Numbered from the stretch's first letter, positions 9,080 to 18,538 are shown. The stretch: DNA of 64,000 nucleotides from Mucilaginibacter aurantiaciroseus (GCF_024055595.1 NZ_JAMXOF010000001.1:310001-374000); one strand, 5' to 3'. Notes: generated from the letters alone by a model not told the origin. Translations and numbers: made by a program.

Positions 9080-10058
9080 CGGCCTTAATTTTATGGTTAA
9101 CGTGTATAATAAGATATATCAACCCCACGGCCGACAGTATAAAAAGCAATAACAGTAATTCAAAAGTCCCTTCACTGGCCCTGCTGGTAGCTATTAGTTT
9201 TACAAGCAGGCAACAGGTGGCAAAGTAACCGTACAATATGCTTAGCAGTGCAAAGTAAAACGAATGCTCTTTAAAGCCATCAAGGTAAATGTATAACGCT
9301 AAAGCAAATGCTGCAAATAGCCATAAATAACAAAAAATGCTATCGTAATACTCAAAAAAACCTGCCAGTATAGCAATAAAAGTTACATGCACCCCATAAT
9401 GATGGTAGCTGAATTTGAAGTGCCGCTTGATATTTAACCGCCCGGTAAGGTAAGCCGCCGCAAGTAATATTATCCCGAAAAGTACGTAGGTGAAAATAAT
9501 ATCCTTATTGTTGAAGGTACCGTAGGCCAGCAGCGTTTTTGGCGTGACAGATACGCCCATCCACAAGGCTAAACTGGCTATAGCCATACTCAGGATGCCC
9601 AAGTGATCGAAGTAACATGCGATGAAGAACAAGGCCAGCATGGGGATGAAGGTTGCCATACTGTAGTTAGTGCCAAATACATTGTATTTAAACTGCAGGT
9701 AGCCCACGAATGTTACCATACTAATGCTGCCCAGCAGCAAAATATAATCAAAGCCGGTATTGGGCGCTTTTACCTTACCCGGGCTAAACGGTAGTTTGTT
9801 TTTGAAGCAGTATGCAAAGCAACCAATACAGATCAAGGCAATAAACGCCAAAATAACCTGGTGCCCTATAGTATCGATGTTTTTGTAAACAAGCGTACCT
9901 AAACCACCCGATAGCAGCATTACGCCGAGGTAAAGCAATATTTTTAATTCCCAATGAACAGAGAATAGCCGGGTGGCGTGTTTTTCCTTTATTTTTTCAA
10001 ACGACTCATCGCTGATGAAGCCATCGGCGTGTAGCTTGTTGTAGATGTTGTTTTCCAA
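9066..10058 (-). CDS. DUF2157-like polytopic membrane protein
   Basis: 330 residues. The N-terminal helical segment (MENNIYNKLHADGFISDESF ...) is followed from about residue 38 by around ten membrane helices, the DUF2157 layout. The last helix ends in a short basic tail (HVNHKIKADDHL). It is the first gene of a two-gene transcript with the overlapping gene at 7898-9079. Function is unknown. No catalytic motif is visible, and a sensor, channel or envelope role is all speculation. The start is the first Met. Confidence 0.75.
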   Translation of the reverse strand: MENNIYNKLHADGFISDESFEKIKEKHATRLFSVHWELKILLYLGVMLLSGGLGTLVYKNIDTIGHQVILAFIALICIGCFAYCFKNKLPFSPGKVKAPNTGFDYILLLGSISMVTFVGYLQFKYNVFGTNYSMATFIPMLALFFIACYFDHLGILSMAIASLALWMGVSVTPKTLLAYGTFNNKDIIFTYVLFGIILLAAAYLTGRLNIKRHFKFSYHHYGVHVTFIAILAGFFEYYDSIFCYLWLFAAFALALYIYLDGFKEHSFYFALLSILYGYFATCCLLVKLIATSRASEGTFELLLLLFILSAVGLIYLIIHVNHKIKADDHL

Positions 10059-10118
10059 TATGGTGCGAGGTTTATTGCTTTATAAAGATAGCAAAGTAAA
10101 CATCGCAGCCAATAAAAA

Positions 10119-10150
10119 GGGGCCGGGCATTTTTTAAATGTCCGGCCCCT
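10119..10150 (-). terminator. Terminator downstream of the OmpA-like gene
   Basis: On the minus strand GGGGCCGGACAT pairs with ATGCCCGGCCCC (one G-T wobble) and is followed by TTTTTATTGG. It lies 20 bases after the stop at 10171. Confidence 0.85.
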
Positions 10151-10170
10151 CACACTTAACTAAACAAAGG

Positions 10171-10695
10171 TTATTGTAATTTTATTTCTACACGGCGGTT
10201 TATTACACGGCCCGCTTCGGTAGCATTTGATTCTATTGGTTTGCTTTCGCCATAGCCTTTTGTAGCTATGTTGTCTGCAATTACACCAGTGTTAACCAGG
10301 TAAGTTTTTACCGCGTTAGCACGCTCTACAGAAAGAAACATGTTATGCTCGTCGCTGCCCTCGGCAGATGAATTGCCGTTCAGTATAAACTTAACGGTTG
10401 GGTCTTTCTTCATTTCGGCAGCTGCTTTATCCAACGCGGGGTAAGCAGCTGTTTTTAAGATGCCCGAGTTAAATTCGAACTGGATGTTTTTGAAATTATA
10501 GTCGGGTTTTTCAACCGGGGCTGGTGGCGGTGTTGGTGCCGGCGGTGGCGGTGCAGGGGTTGGCGCAGGTGCCGGCCTGGTTTCTACAACAGGTTCCGGT
10601 GCTTTAACAATGGGCTTTTTTGCCTTACATGCCGGCAATACAGCTATGGCGGTTACAATTACGATGGGTAGGTAGAATGTCCTTAAAAACTTCAT
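10171..10695 (-). CDS. OmpA-family peptidoglycan-binding lipoprotein
   Basis: 174 residues from the ATG at 10695. The signal peptide MKFLRTFYLPIVIVTAIAVL ends in a lipobox with Cys23, so it is lipidated. A Pro/Ala-rich linker of about 40 residues follows, then an OmpA C-terminal domain at about residues 65-174. The domain has IQFEFNSGILKTAAYPALD, the FILNGNSSAEGSDEHN loop and the final TKGYGESKPIESNATEAGR with NRRVEIKL. This fold binds diaminopimelate in peptidoglycan, so the protein should tether outer membrane to cell wall. It is monocistronic with its own terminator. Confidence 0.9.
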   Translation of the reverse strand: MKFLRTFYLPIVIVTAIAVLPACKAKKPIVKAPEPVVETRPAPAPTPAPPPPAPTPPPAPVEKPDYNFKNIQFEFNSGILKTAAYPALDKAAAEMKKDPTVKFILNGNSSAEGSDEHNMFLSVERANAVKTYLVNTGVIADNIATKGYGESKPIESNATEAGRVINRRVEIKLQ

Positions 10696-10948
10696 GTTTT
10701 GTTGGTTTGGTAAGTATAAAAAACGTTTTCGGCAGGCCGATATTGTAAATATATCAATTACAGGCACATTGGGTGCTAAATTTTAACATAAAAATCTTGC
10801 AGCTTATTTATTTGGTGTACAACGAAAATGGCACATCGTGCCAGGTAAATGGCGGCCTTTTAAATGTGCTAAGCTACAATAGGTTTTATAATTCGCCCAC
10901 AACAATTTTTAATTGTACTTTAGAATAGCTAAACCCTAATCATCCTAT

Positions 10949-13321
10949 ATGGAAATTATATACGTAATACTTTTACTGGTTATCATTTACCTCTTAGTAA
11001 CCAATAAAAATTTTTACAGCAGCAAAATCAACGCGCTGGAAATGCGTATTACGGAACTGCAAAGTTTTGTAAAAAAAAACAGCCTGGACAAGCCTCCTGA
11101 AGAGGCCAAACAAAGCCAGCAAGTTTCCCCGCCTGTAGTTGATTATAAATTTCTCGAGCCTGTTCCGGCCAAACCCGTGCCATCGGTGCCTGTTACAGTT
11201 GAACGGCAAAAAGAAGTATTCACCGATCATGTAGAAAACATAAAACGACCAGCTACGCCAATTAGCGCCATCGCGCCACCAAGGCCTGTTTACCACCAGC
11301 CCGAGCCTCAACCATCGTTTTTTGAGCGCCACCCCGACTTGGAAAAATTTATCGGCGAGAACCTTATCAACAAAATCGGCATCGCTATTTTGGTTTTGGC
11401 CATTGGCTTTTTTGTGAAATACGCTATTGATAATGACTGGGTTGGCCCCGTTGGTCGTGTAGGTATTGGCGTACTGTGTGGCGGGATATTAATAGGTATA
11501 GCGCACCGCATGCGCAATTCATACCAGGCATTTAGCTCGGTATTAGTAGGCGGGGGGTTGGCTGTATTATATTTTACCATTACGCTTGCCTATCACCAGT
11601 TTCATCTGTTTAATCAAACGGTATCTTTTATCATTTTGATTGTAATAACCATTTTCGCGGTAGTGCTCGCTTTGCTTTACGATAGGCAGGAACTCGCCGT
11701 TATCGCCTTGGTAGGCGGCCTCGCAAGTCCGTTTATGGTGAGCAGCGGGCAGACAAATTATAATGCCCTGTTTATTTACCTCGTAATTTTAAACGCGGGC
11801 TTGTTGGTAATAGCCTACTATAAATCGTGGCGCATATTAAATGCTACGGCGTTTGGCCTAACTGTAATTGTGTTTATGGCGGTGCTTACATCCCTAAGCG
11901 CGCCAACCTACCATACCGGCTTTTTACACGCCAGTATTTTATACCTGATGTTTTTTGGTATCAACGTAGCCAATAATGTTAAAGAGAATAAAAAATTTGT
12001 AGCCTCCGATTTCACCATCTTGCTTATCAATACCGCGCTTTATTTTTCGGTAGGGATTTACCTGCTTACCGTAATGAATCATGAAAACATGCTGGGACTG
12101 TTCTCAGCAGGTTTAGCGGCAGTTAATTTACTGCTATCATTCCTGATGTTCCGTAACCGCAAGGTTGATACCAACATCCTTTACCTATTAATTGGAATTA
12201 CGCTTACGTTTATATCGCTTACTGCACCACTACAACTCAACGGCCATTATATAACGTTATTTTGGGCTGCGGAGGCGGTACTGCTTTATTGGCTATACAA
12301 GAAATCGAAGATCCAACTTATGAAACTGACCTCCCTTATTGTTTGGGGTGCTATGATAGTGAGTTTGATGATGGATTGGAGCCATGTGTACATACCAACT
12401 AATACAATGATTATTATTGCTAACAAAGGGTTTATCACCAGCCTAGTTGCCGCAATAGGATCAGCCCTGTTATATCGTTTGGTTAAAATGGATGATGAAG
12501 AACAGGTGTACGGGTTTGCAATACCGGCAGATCTGTTTAAAATTGCCGCCTTGGTACTGCTTCTTCTGAGCGGATTTTTGGAGATAAACCACCAGTTTTT
12601 AAACCGATATGCGGATACAGAAGTTAATATTTTGTACCTGATGCTTTACGTACCGGTGTTTGAATACGTGTTTTATATGCTATCAAAACGGATTGAAGGT
12701 ATCCGGCTGGATTGGAAAATAAGTGGTACAATTATAGCTGCTACCATTGTGGCTTACATCATTTGCCTAGTAAACCTTTTTAATATGCAGTATGTGATAC
12801 TATTACAGCATAAGGCATCTCCGGTTCATTTTTGGGCTAACTGGATAGCAACTATTTTTATAGGCCTGTTATTTTACCAACTGATACAAATTGTAAAAGA
12901 GAACCTTGACGAGGCCACGAAGCAAATTGCTACCTGGGTATTGTCGGGCGCTATCGTTTTATTTTTGAGTGTGGAGCTTAGCCTGTTTAGTAATATGGTG
13001 TTCTTTTCTCCGGCAACAACTATCGATCGTGTTGAAACCGTTTATAACAAAGTTGGTCTTCCAATTTTATGGGGACTGTCATCCTTCGCACTGATGTTTT
13101 TGGGGATGCGTAATAAGGTGCGTACCCTACGTATAGCATCATTAACCCTGTTTTCAATAACTTTGCTTAAGCTGTTTATATTTGATATACAAGGCATACC
13201 TCCCGCAGGGAAAATAGCTGCATTCTTCTGTTTGGGGGTGCTGCTGCTCATCGTGTCGTTTATGTATCAAAAAGTTAAAAAAATTCTGGTAGAGGATGAG
13301 GATAAGAACAAAACCGAGTAA
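10949..13321 (+). CDS. DUF2339 giant polytopic membrane protein
   Basis: A 790-residue membrane protein. An N-terminal anchor (residues 1-20) is followed by a short coiled coil (KINALEMRITELQSFVKKN), a Pro/Val-rich linker to about residue 125, and a conserved entry segment (FIGENLINKIGIAILVLAIG). Roughly twenty or more hydrophobic segments then run to the C-terminus, the DUF2339 architecture. Its last 26 bases overlap the start of the DUF3999 gene, indicating translational coupling. DUF2339 and DUF3999 genes are commonly neighbours, but their function is not established; an envelope polysaccharide or lipid role is only a guess. A 15-bp palindrome lies about 110 bases upstream. Confidence 0.85.
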   Translation: MEIIYVILLLVIIYLLVTNKNFYSSKINALEMRITELQSFVKKNSLDKPPEEAKQSQQVSPPVVDYKFLEPVPAKPVPSVPVTVERQKEVFTDHVENIKRPATPISAIAPPRPVYHQPEPQPSFFERHPDLEKFIGENLINKIGIAILVLAIGFFVKYAIDNDWVGPVGRVGIGVLCGGILIGIAHRMRNSYQAFSSVLVGGGLAVLYFTITLAYHQFHLFNQTVSFIILIVITIFAVVLALLYDRQELAVIALVGGLASPFMVSSGQTNYNALFIYLVILNAGLLVIAYYKSWRILNATAFGLTVIVFMAVLTSLSAPTYHTGFLHASILYLMFFGINVANNVKENKKFVASDFTILLINTALYFSVGIYLLTVMNHENMLGLFSAGLAAVNLLLSFLMFRNRKVDTNILYLLIGITLTFISLTAPLQLNGHYITLFWAAEAVLLYWLYKKSKIQLMKLTSLIVWGAMIVSLMMDWSHVYIPTNTMIIIANKGFITSLVAAIGSALLYRLVKMDDEEQVYGFAIPADLFKIAALVLLLLSGFLEINHQFLNRYADTEVNILYLMLYVPVFEYVFYMLSKRIEGIRLDWKISGTIIAATIVAYIICLVNLFNMQYVILLQHKASPVHFWANWIATIFIGLLFYQLIQIVKENLDEATKQIATWVLSGAIVLFLSVELSLFSNMVFFSPATTIDRVETVYNKVGLPILWGLSSFALMFLGMRNKVRTLRIASLTLFSITLLKLFIFDIQGIPPAGKIAAFFCLGVLLLIVSFMYQKVKKILVEDEDKNKTE

Positions 13322-14537
13322 GGGTTTATTAACGATATTATTATTTGCAAACTGTATTAGCTTGTTTGCACAGCATTCGTTTAAATACAGGGCGGATATT
13401 GGCAGAGTAGATACAGCCGCCTTTTATCGTATTAGCTTATCGCCAAAAGTGTTGGCAAAATGCCCGGCCGATCTGGCCGATATTCGCCTGCTGAACCAAA
13501 ACGGCAAATTTGTGCCTTACATGTTTGGCAGCCGTTTGCCTGTAAAAGCACAGCAATATTTTACAGCGTTCCCGCAAGTGGATTTGCCCGGTAAGCAAGA
13601 TACTATGACCACCTTTACAGCCGAAAACAAGGAAAGGTTAACCATCAACCAGCTTAATTTGATCATCCGCAATAACACGGTAGACCGGAGGGTAAACCTT
13701 GCCGGTAGTGACGATCTTACGAATTGGTATGCCATAAAAGAAAACATAGTGCTGAGCAAGGCAGGTGAGGGGAGCTATACCCACAGTACATATAGCCAGG
13801 TACTTAATTTCCCAAACAGTACGTATCGCTATTTTAAGATCCAGGTAAACAATAACCGTAAGGATCCTGTGGCTATACTGATGGCAGGCGTTTATCAAAC
13901 AGAAACGGTAAAACCGGTTTATGTTAAATTACCCAATGTGAAATTTATCCAGCAGGATACTGGTAAGCTAAGCCGTGTATTTATCACTTTTGATGAGCCA
14001 TACCCGGTTAACCAAATAAAGCTAAGTGTAGTGGGTGCTAAATATTACAAGCGCGCCATAAGCATTTACAGCATTGCCGGTAAAAAACGTAAACTGCTGG
14101 CCGATACCAATATTGCATCTGCGGATGCCAATGGTTTAAATATTACCGCCAAAACCAAAGCCATACAATTAGATATTTTTAACGAGGATAACCCGCCGTT
14201 AAAGATCAGCGATGTTGTCGTCTATCAGTTAGAGCAATCGCTTGTGGCTTACCTTAACAAAGGGAACAATTATCGTTTATTGTTTGGCGATACTGTTGCG
14301 AGCGCACCCGTTTACGACCTGCAATTTTTCGCCGATAGTATTCAGCACAATATACCCCAGGTGTCGGTTGGCGATGTTGTTGATAACCCCTTATATCAAC
14401 ATAAAGCAGCAATTGTAAAATCGCATTTGCCGGCATGGCTAATATGGGTAGCTATAGTTGCGGTGTTGGCCTTGCTGATATTCCTCACCCTAAAAATGAC
14501 CAAAGAAGTTAGCGCCCGTAAAAACAGCGAAGGATAG
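13296..14537 (+). CDS. DUF3999 family envelope protein
   Basis: 413 residues. The signal peptide (LLTILLFANCISLFAQ) is followed by a long exported beta-rich region that begins FKYRADIGRVDTAAFYRISL and contains PADLADIRLLNQNGKFVPYM, the DUF3999 opening. A single C-terminal transmembrane helix lies near residues 382-402 (LPAWLIWVAIVAVLALLIFL), with a short basic tail. The topology is therefore a large periplasmic domain anchored at its C-terminus. It starts inside the end of the DUF2339 gene in another frame, so the two are almost certainly made together. Function is unknown. The sandwich-like middle could bind a glycan, but no motif proves it. Confidence 0.82.
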   Translation: MRIRTKPSKGLLTILLFANCISLFAQHSFKYRADIGRVDTAAFYRISLSPKVLAKCPADLADIRLLNQNGKFVPYMFGSRLPVKAQQYFTAFPQVDLPGKQDTMTTFTAENKERLTINQLNLIIRNNTVDRRVNLAGSDDLTNWYAIKENIVLSKAGEGSYTHSTYSQVLNFPNSTYRYFKIQVNNNRKDPVAILMAGVYQTETVKPVYVKLPNVKFIQQDTGKLSRVFITFDEPYPVNQIKLSVVGAKYYKRAISIYSIAGKKRKLLADTNIASADANGLNITAKTKAIQLDIFNEDNPPLKISDVVVYQLEQSLVAYLNKGNNYRLLFGDTVASAPVYDLQFFADSIQHNIPQVSVGDVVDNPLYQHKAAIVKSHLPAWLIWVAIVAVLALLIFLTLKMTKEVSARKNSEG

Positions 14538-14667
14538 TAACCTTTATAATTTATTTGCACAGGTTGTGGAGATGGCTAAAAAAAGCTTTTAAAAAGGGTG
14601 ATTTCACCCTGTTTTAAATTTCGGCTTTTACGTTGCTTTAAATCCGATATCAAAAGTTATTTACCTC

Positions 14668-14937
14668 ATGAACTTACGTAACACCAGGCATATCATTATA
14701 AAAAACACCAAGGGCAGCTTTTTAGTGCCTACGCATAGCTATATAGAACAAACCGGCAATGTGGTAAAAGTTAAATTTACCTTCGACAAGAATTTAAGCA
14801 GCCCCGAATTTGAATATGTTATTGCCGATAACGAAGACGGCTACATCCGGATGGTTACCTCAAAAGGCATCGGGTTTAATTCGGGCTCCCTATTCGACCA
14901 ATTGTTTGTGTGGTTCGATTTTATTATCAAAAATTAA
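14668..14937 (+). CDS. Small hypothetical protein
   Basis: 89 residues with no signal peptide and no membrane helix, predicted cytoplasmic. The composition is mixed with alternating beta-like strands (VVKVKFTFDKN, EFEYVIADNEDGYIRMVT). I do not recognise a family. It has an ordinary ATG start and 130 bases of upstream space. Its stop codon overlaps the stop of the convergent DUF2238 remnant. Codon use looks like that of its neighbours, so a real gene is likely. Confidence 0.6.
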   Translation: MNLRNTRHIIIKNTKGSFLVPTHSYIEQTGNVVKVKFTFDKNLSSPEFEYVIADNEDGYIRMVTSKGIGFNSGSLFDQLFVWFDFIIKN

Positions 14938-15218
14938 GCTGACCGCAGTTTGGCTATCGCCTTGTCCTGCGTTTTAGCCATCAATATCACCATGCATATC
15001 GCACCTATCATGGCGTACAGCATGTCCGATTGGGTATCCCAAACATAACCCTGCGTCCCCAGGAATGAATCGCCGGACTAACCTGACGCAGTATATACAA
15101 ACCACTCTAAAAACTCGTATAGCACGCTAATTGTTGTGCAAACGCAAACGATTAAAAACGCCATCCAGTTTCTTTTTTGGATCACGCCAAGGCGGATGAA
15201 TAACTCGCGCGTGATCAT
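14934..15218 (-). pseudogene. Truncated DUF2238 (YjdF-type) membrane protein gene
   Basis: Reading the minus strand from ATG 15218 gives ITRELFIRLGVIQKRNWMAF, then ISVLYEFLEWFVYTASG, a TAG at 15080-15078, and in the same frame SGDSFLGTQGYVWDTQSDM and a final helix to TAA at 14936-14934. The YE..EW and FLGTQG.VWDTQ.DM strings are hallmarks of the C-terminal half of DUF2238 inner-membrane proteins. The N-terminal half is absent (an in-frame stop lies eight codons before the ATG) and the remainder has a nonsense codon, so this is a relic. Confidence 0.78.
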
Positions 15219-15268
15219 AGTGTTACTGGTAAGGATAATTTATTAATAATGGTTAACTTAGATATTAA

Positions 15269-15961
15269 ATAAAAGCCTTAAAATTATCGTTATTGGTGTT
15301 GCTGCTTACGGGGCTGTTCTCAGGCTGTAAAAAAGATGGCATTAATTATGACGGTTACACGCCAAACCTGCCCTCGGCTAATAACAACGGTACCGAACCC
15401 GGCAGCGGGAACGGTGATGTAGGCACGGCAGAGTACTATTTTAAAGCTAAAATAAACAGCATACAACTTAACTGGCCGGTTGATGAACAACGCGCCCACT
15501 GGGCCGAAGGTACGAGCAACGCTACCGAGATAAACCAGGATGTTATTACAGGATCATACGGCGGTTCGATAACCAATGCGGAGGTGTTTATGGTTAACGA
15601 GCCGCGCATCACTTTTTATTTTAAAACGTTTCATATTGTTGGGTTTAATGACCGGGTACTGGCCTTTGAGAATTTTGTTAAACCCGGGGCGCAGGTTTAC
15701 GCGCCAAACGGCGACCTGAACATCGGCACTAAAAATATGTTTGTGCAGTATATTGATAAGAATAAAATAGAATATACTACCGGGGGCTTCCAAACAAACA
15801 GCTTTTTAAACGTAATATCAACAACTATTGTACCCGCCCAACCCGGTGCGCCCGAGCGGATAAAAATAAAGCTTAAGTTACAGTGTACGCTACGGCCTAA
15901 AAGCGGCCCCGCTATGCAATTAACTGATGGCGAAGCAGTGATCTATATTAAGCTCGACTAA
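15269..15961 (+). CDS. Putative lipoprotein whose start codon appears to be ATA
   Basis: The frame encodes KALKLSLLVLLLTGLFSGCK, a textbook lipoprotein signal with a lipobox Cys, then about 210 residues of secreted protein with a low-complexity Asn/Gly/Ser linker (about 35-55) and beta-rich remainder. A complete signal requires starting at ATA 15269, directly after an in-frame TAA. The first conventional start, TTG at 15293, would leave a shortened signal with no positive charge. Either the original ATG mutated to ATA and the gene is weakly expressed or dead, or a rare start is used. No further damage is visible in the body. I do not recognise the family. It lies between two broken genes. Confidence 0.6.
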   Translation: MKALKLSLLVLLLTGLFSGCKKDGINYDGYTPNLPSANNNGTEPGSGNGDVGTAEYYFKAKINSIQLNWPVDEQRAHWAEGTSNATEINQDVITGSYGGSITNAEVFMVNEPRITFYFKTFHIVGFNDRVLAFENFVKPGAQVYAPNGDLNIGTKNMFVQYIDKNKIEYTTGGFQTNSFLNVISTTIVPAQPGAPERIKIKLKLQCTLRPKSGPAMQLTDGEAVIYIKLD

Positions 15962-16265
15962 CCCTAAATTGTAAGAACTACATGCCGATCTTTTACTACC
16001 CCACTAATATTTGTTGTTTTTAAGCTGGCCTTTATTGCTTTGCTTATTTATTTTGAGATAGAAAATAATTAAATTATTGCTAAAAGGCGATAAATACCTG
16101 TTTTTTTATAGCTGTATACATCTCATATAAAGGTTTGTTCAACCCTGTGCAAGCCTTTTCCTTTTGCGTCCCTTTACTAACGATGTCGGCGGTGTGCTTA
16201 GTGCATGTTCGCTAAGGCATCAATAACAAATTCACACAATTTTTCCACCTAAAACTTAAATCATT
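15962..16265. other. Intergenic region, nothing recognised
   Basis: About 300 AT-rich bases between the putative lipoprotein and the interrupted gene at 16266. No gene, RNA, repeat or clear promoter pair was found. Confidence 0.4.
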
Positions 16266-16946
16266 ATGTCAGCGTCAAGCGACACTATGCAAACCCTTTC
16301 CGCACAATAGTACAATGCGATGGTAACAGGCCTGCAACTCAGCAACCAACAATTTCAACTTTTCCAGGGCACGGGCACAACGCCTAAAACATCCCAGGAC
16401 CTATGGTCTATTTTTAATGCCGTACCACCGTTGTCGGTAAACAATTTTTACGACCCAAGCCAGGCCAACAGCTTTGCTTCTGACTACGGCCTGATCCTTA
16501 GCTCGCTGGTAACTGGCAGCGATTCGGATTTCCAAAACTGTATGGGCGATTTTTATGGGCAATGGCTTACTTATTTTAAAACAAACGTTCCAAGTCCGTT
16601 TAATGCCTCTACTGTATCTGATGTATTTAATACCTGGGTAATGATAAACGCACCAAGCCAGGCCGGATGCGTATCTGCTTTAACAAAAGCATTTATTAAC
16701 CCGGTATTGTATGCTACTAAAATTTTTGCGGGAGCTAATGTAAGCTTAAAGCTGCAATCGGTTTCAAAGACCATATTATTGCAGATTGCACACTATTTGC
16801 CCGTAAACCCCGATAGAGCCATCACCAGTAAGGTGGTTAACAAAAAAATTTTATATACCCTTACAGCCAATACATCCAGCCCGGCCGGTAACCCTATTTT
16901 GATTGGTGTGCTACTTATGCCGGTTAATCTTTTGTACTGGCGGTAG
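16266..16946 (+). pseudogene. Hypothetical gene interrupted by an early in-frame TAG
   Basis: A natural ATG at 16266 opens MSASSDTMQTLSAQ, then TAG (16308-16310), and the same frame continues YNAMVTGLQLSNQQFQLFQG for about 210 more residues to 16946. The continuity of composition across the stop suggests one gene with a Gln-to-stop change, since CAG to TAG is a single transition. If translated from 16320 it would give 208 residues, soluble, with many Ser/Asn/Gln and two Cys. I do not recognise the family. The C-terminus (LMPVNLLYWR) may itself be truncated. Read-through or restart at 16320 is possible, so the call is not certain. Confidence 0.55.
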
Positions 16947-17054
16947 TTTGGGGGATATGATTTGGCTTGGGTAGTTTACACAATTTAGATAGGAGTATAT
17001 GACTTTTAAAGGCTTGTACTATATGGACGCCGGTGTTATTGATCAATACTGTAA

Positions 17055-18143
17055 TTATTCAAAACCCCACCAAGCGTTTTGTTTTGGTGTATCACCCAAG
17101 GTATAGGGTTCGCCAATACGGGGCATATTTAGCGGGATATCCAGTTTTTTAGCAACGGGCAGGAGCTTTTTTATGGCTTCATTCCAGGGGTGATCGGCTT
17201 CTACAAACTTAGCCCAGTGGATGGGTTGTAGCAGATCGGCCCGCAGGTCAACCGCGGCTTGGGCAGCTTGCCCAAACCATAGGTGTGCCCAGGGGAAGTT
17301 TGGGCTATACTGCCCGCACTCTAACAGTGCCAGGTCAAAAGGGCCATATTGTTGGCCAATTTGTTTTAAAAATGGGCCATAGCCGCCGTCTCCGCCGTAA
17401 AAAATGCGGTATTCGCCGGCCTGTATCACATAGGATGCCCAAAGCGTTTTGTTTTCTTTTGAATACGTGCGGTTGCTTTTATGCTGCGCCTGGGTAGCGG
17501 TTATTTGTAGGCCACCGGGCAGCGTGGTAGATTGCCCCCAGTTCAGCTCAGTGATCTTCTTTGGATCGAACCCCCAATACACCAGGTTTGAACCTACACC
17601 CATGGGCACAACTGCCATTTTGATACGGTTTTTCAGCTTTTTAAGCGTGCGATAATCCAGGTGATCGTAATGGTCATGGGAGATGATCAGCACATCTATT
17701 GGCGGCATATCTTTGGCGTGGTAATGTGTAGTACCCGCAAATGCTTTCATCAAGCCGGGAACCGGCCCTGCATGGTTGCTAAAAATGGGGTCTATAAGAA
17801 TGTTCCCCTGCGCGGATTTGATGAGCAAAGAAGAGTGGCCAAACCAGACTATGGTAGGTGCCGCGGCCGTTAATGTATTCAAATCTGTTTTAACCCAGGG
17901 CAACACGCGGAAAGGTCTTACGCTCCCGGGATGGTTACGAAGAAAAAGTAAGCGCTTTTTAATTGTGGAGTCAGACCGTTCTGCCAGGTTTTCAAAACTT
18001 CCATTTTTATAATTAGGCAAGGCCTGTAACCGCGCAAGTTCTTCGCCCACAGGATTTTTACCTACCGATTGTACTACACCGCAGCCTGCAATGGCCAATA
18101 GCAAAAAAGCAACTATCCAAATCCCCCAAAACCTGTATTTCAT
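17055..18143 (-). CDS. MBL-fold metallo-hydrolase lipoprotein (NAPE-PLD/UlaG-like)
   Basis: 362 residues. A signal peptide with lipobox (LLLAIAGC) marks an envelope lipoprotein. A metallo-beta-lactamase fold follows: TIVWFGHSSLLIKSAQGNIL, the metal motif SHDHYDHLDY, QHKSNRTYSKENKTLWASYV, GGDGGYGPF and a late HWAKF. The domain order and WFGHSS/HxHxDH combination match the group of N-acylphosphatidylethanolamine phospholipase D-like and UlaG-like hydrolases. A lipid or phosphodiester substrate is a family-based guess. The gene is monocistronic, in reverse orientation to its upstream neighbours. Confidence 0.85.
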   Translation of the reverse strand: MKYRFWGIWIVAFLLLAIAGCGVVQSVGKNPVGEELARLQALPNYKNGSFENLAERSDSTIKKRLLFLRNHPGSVRPFRVLPWVKTDLNTLTAAAPTIVWFGHSSLLIKSAQGNILIDPIFSNHAGPVPGLMKAFAGTTHYHAKDMPPIDVLIISHDHYDHLDYRTLKKLKNRIKMAVVPMGVGSNLVYWGFDPKKITELNWGQSTTLPGGLQITATQAQHKSNRTYSKENKTLWASYVIQAGEYRIFYGGDGGYGPFLKQIGQQYGPFDLALLECGQYSPNFPWAHLWFGQAAQAAVDLRADLLQPIHWAKFVEADHPWNEAIKKLLPVAKKLDIPLNMPRIGEPYTLGDTPKQNAWWGFE

Positions 18144-18292
18144 ACTTTATTAATGAAAATAACGTTTGGTATGGCTAATTATTTTATGAGTTGTGCAACG
18201 CAAACAACATCTGCCGGTGGATAAACAAAGGTTTAGGGCAATAAATTCAGTGTAAACCCGCTTTTATACACGTTTTTAATCACCTAATAATA

Positions 18293-18538
18293 TTACACTA
18301 CACTTGGCTTTTTAGTTATCTCAAAATCTTCCTGGTGGGAAAATATACGCCCATCGTACTCCCAGTCAAGTAACAGTTTCCATTTACCTTCGTTACAATC
18401 GTTCACGGGTATTTTCAGCAAATTATCTTTAGAACTCTCCACTTTCATCCGCAGACATAAACCCCCAATGCAATTAAGCGGCGATAAAATGACGTTCCCC
18501 TTCACCGGGTGGTTAAAATTAAATGTTATCGTTTTCAT
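18293..18538 (-). CDS. Small FixH-like or hypothetical protein under the shared CRP-type palindrome
   Basis: 81 residues, no signal peptide, beta-rich, opening KTITFNFNHPVKGNVILSPL and containing three Cys, two of them in the segment LNCIGGLCLRMKV. The last third (GKWKLLLDWEYDGRIFSHQE) has the look of a small immunoglobulin-like module similar to FixH domains, but I am not sure of the family. It is transcribed divergently from the alcohol dehydrogenase operon. Its own palindrome at 18587-18600 sits where a CRP-family activator would act, so it probably belongs to the same regulon. A real gene is likely; function is unknown. Confidence 0.6.
   Translation of the reverse strand: MKTITFNFNHPVKGNVILSPLNCIGGLCLRMKVESSKDNLLKIPVNDCNEGKWKLLLDWEYDGRIFSHQEDFEITKKPSVV

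Noticed and set aside
10829..10845. Sigma-54 promoter suggested by TGGCAC
   Set aside because: The -12 box (TTGC) is missing at the right distance; the bases instead complete a palindrome.
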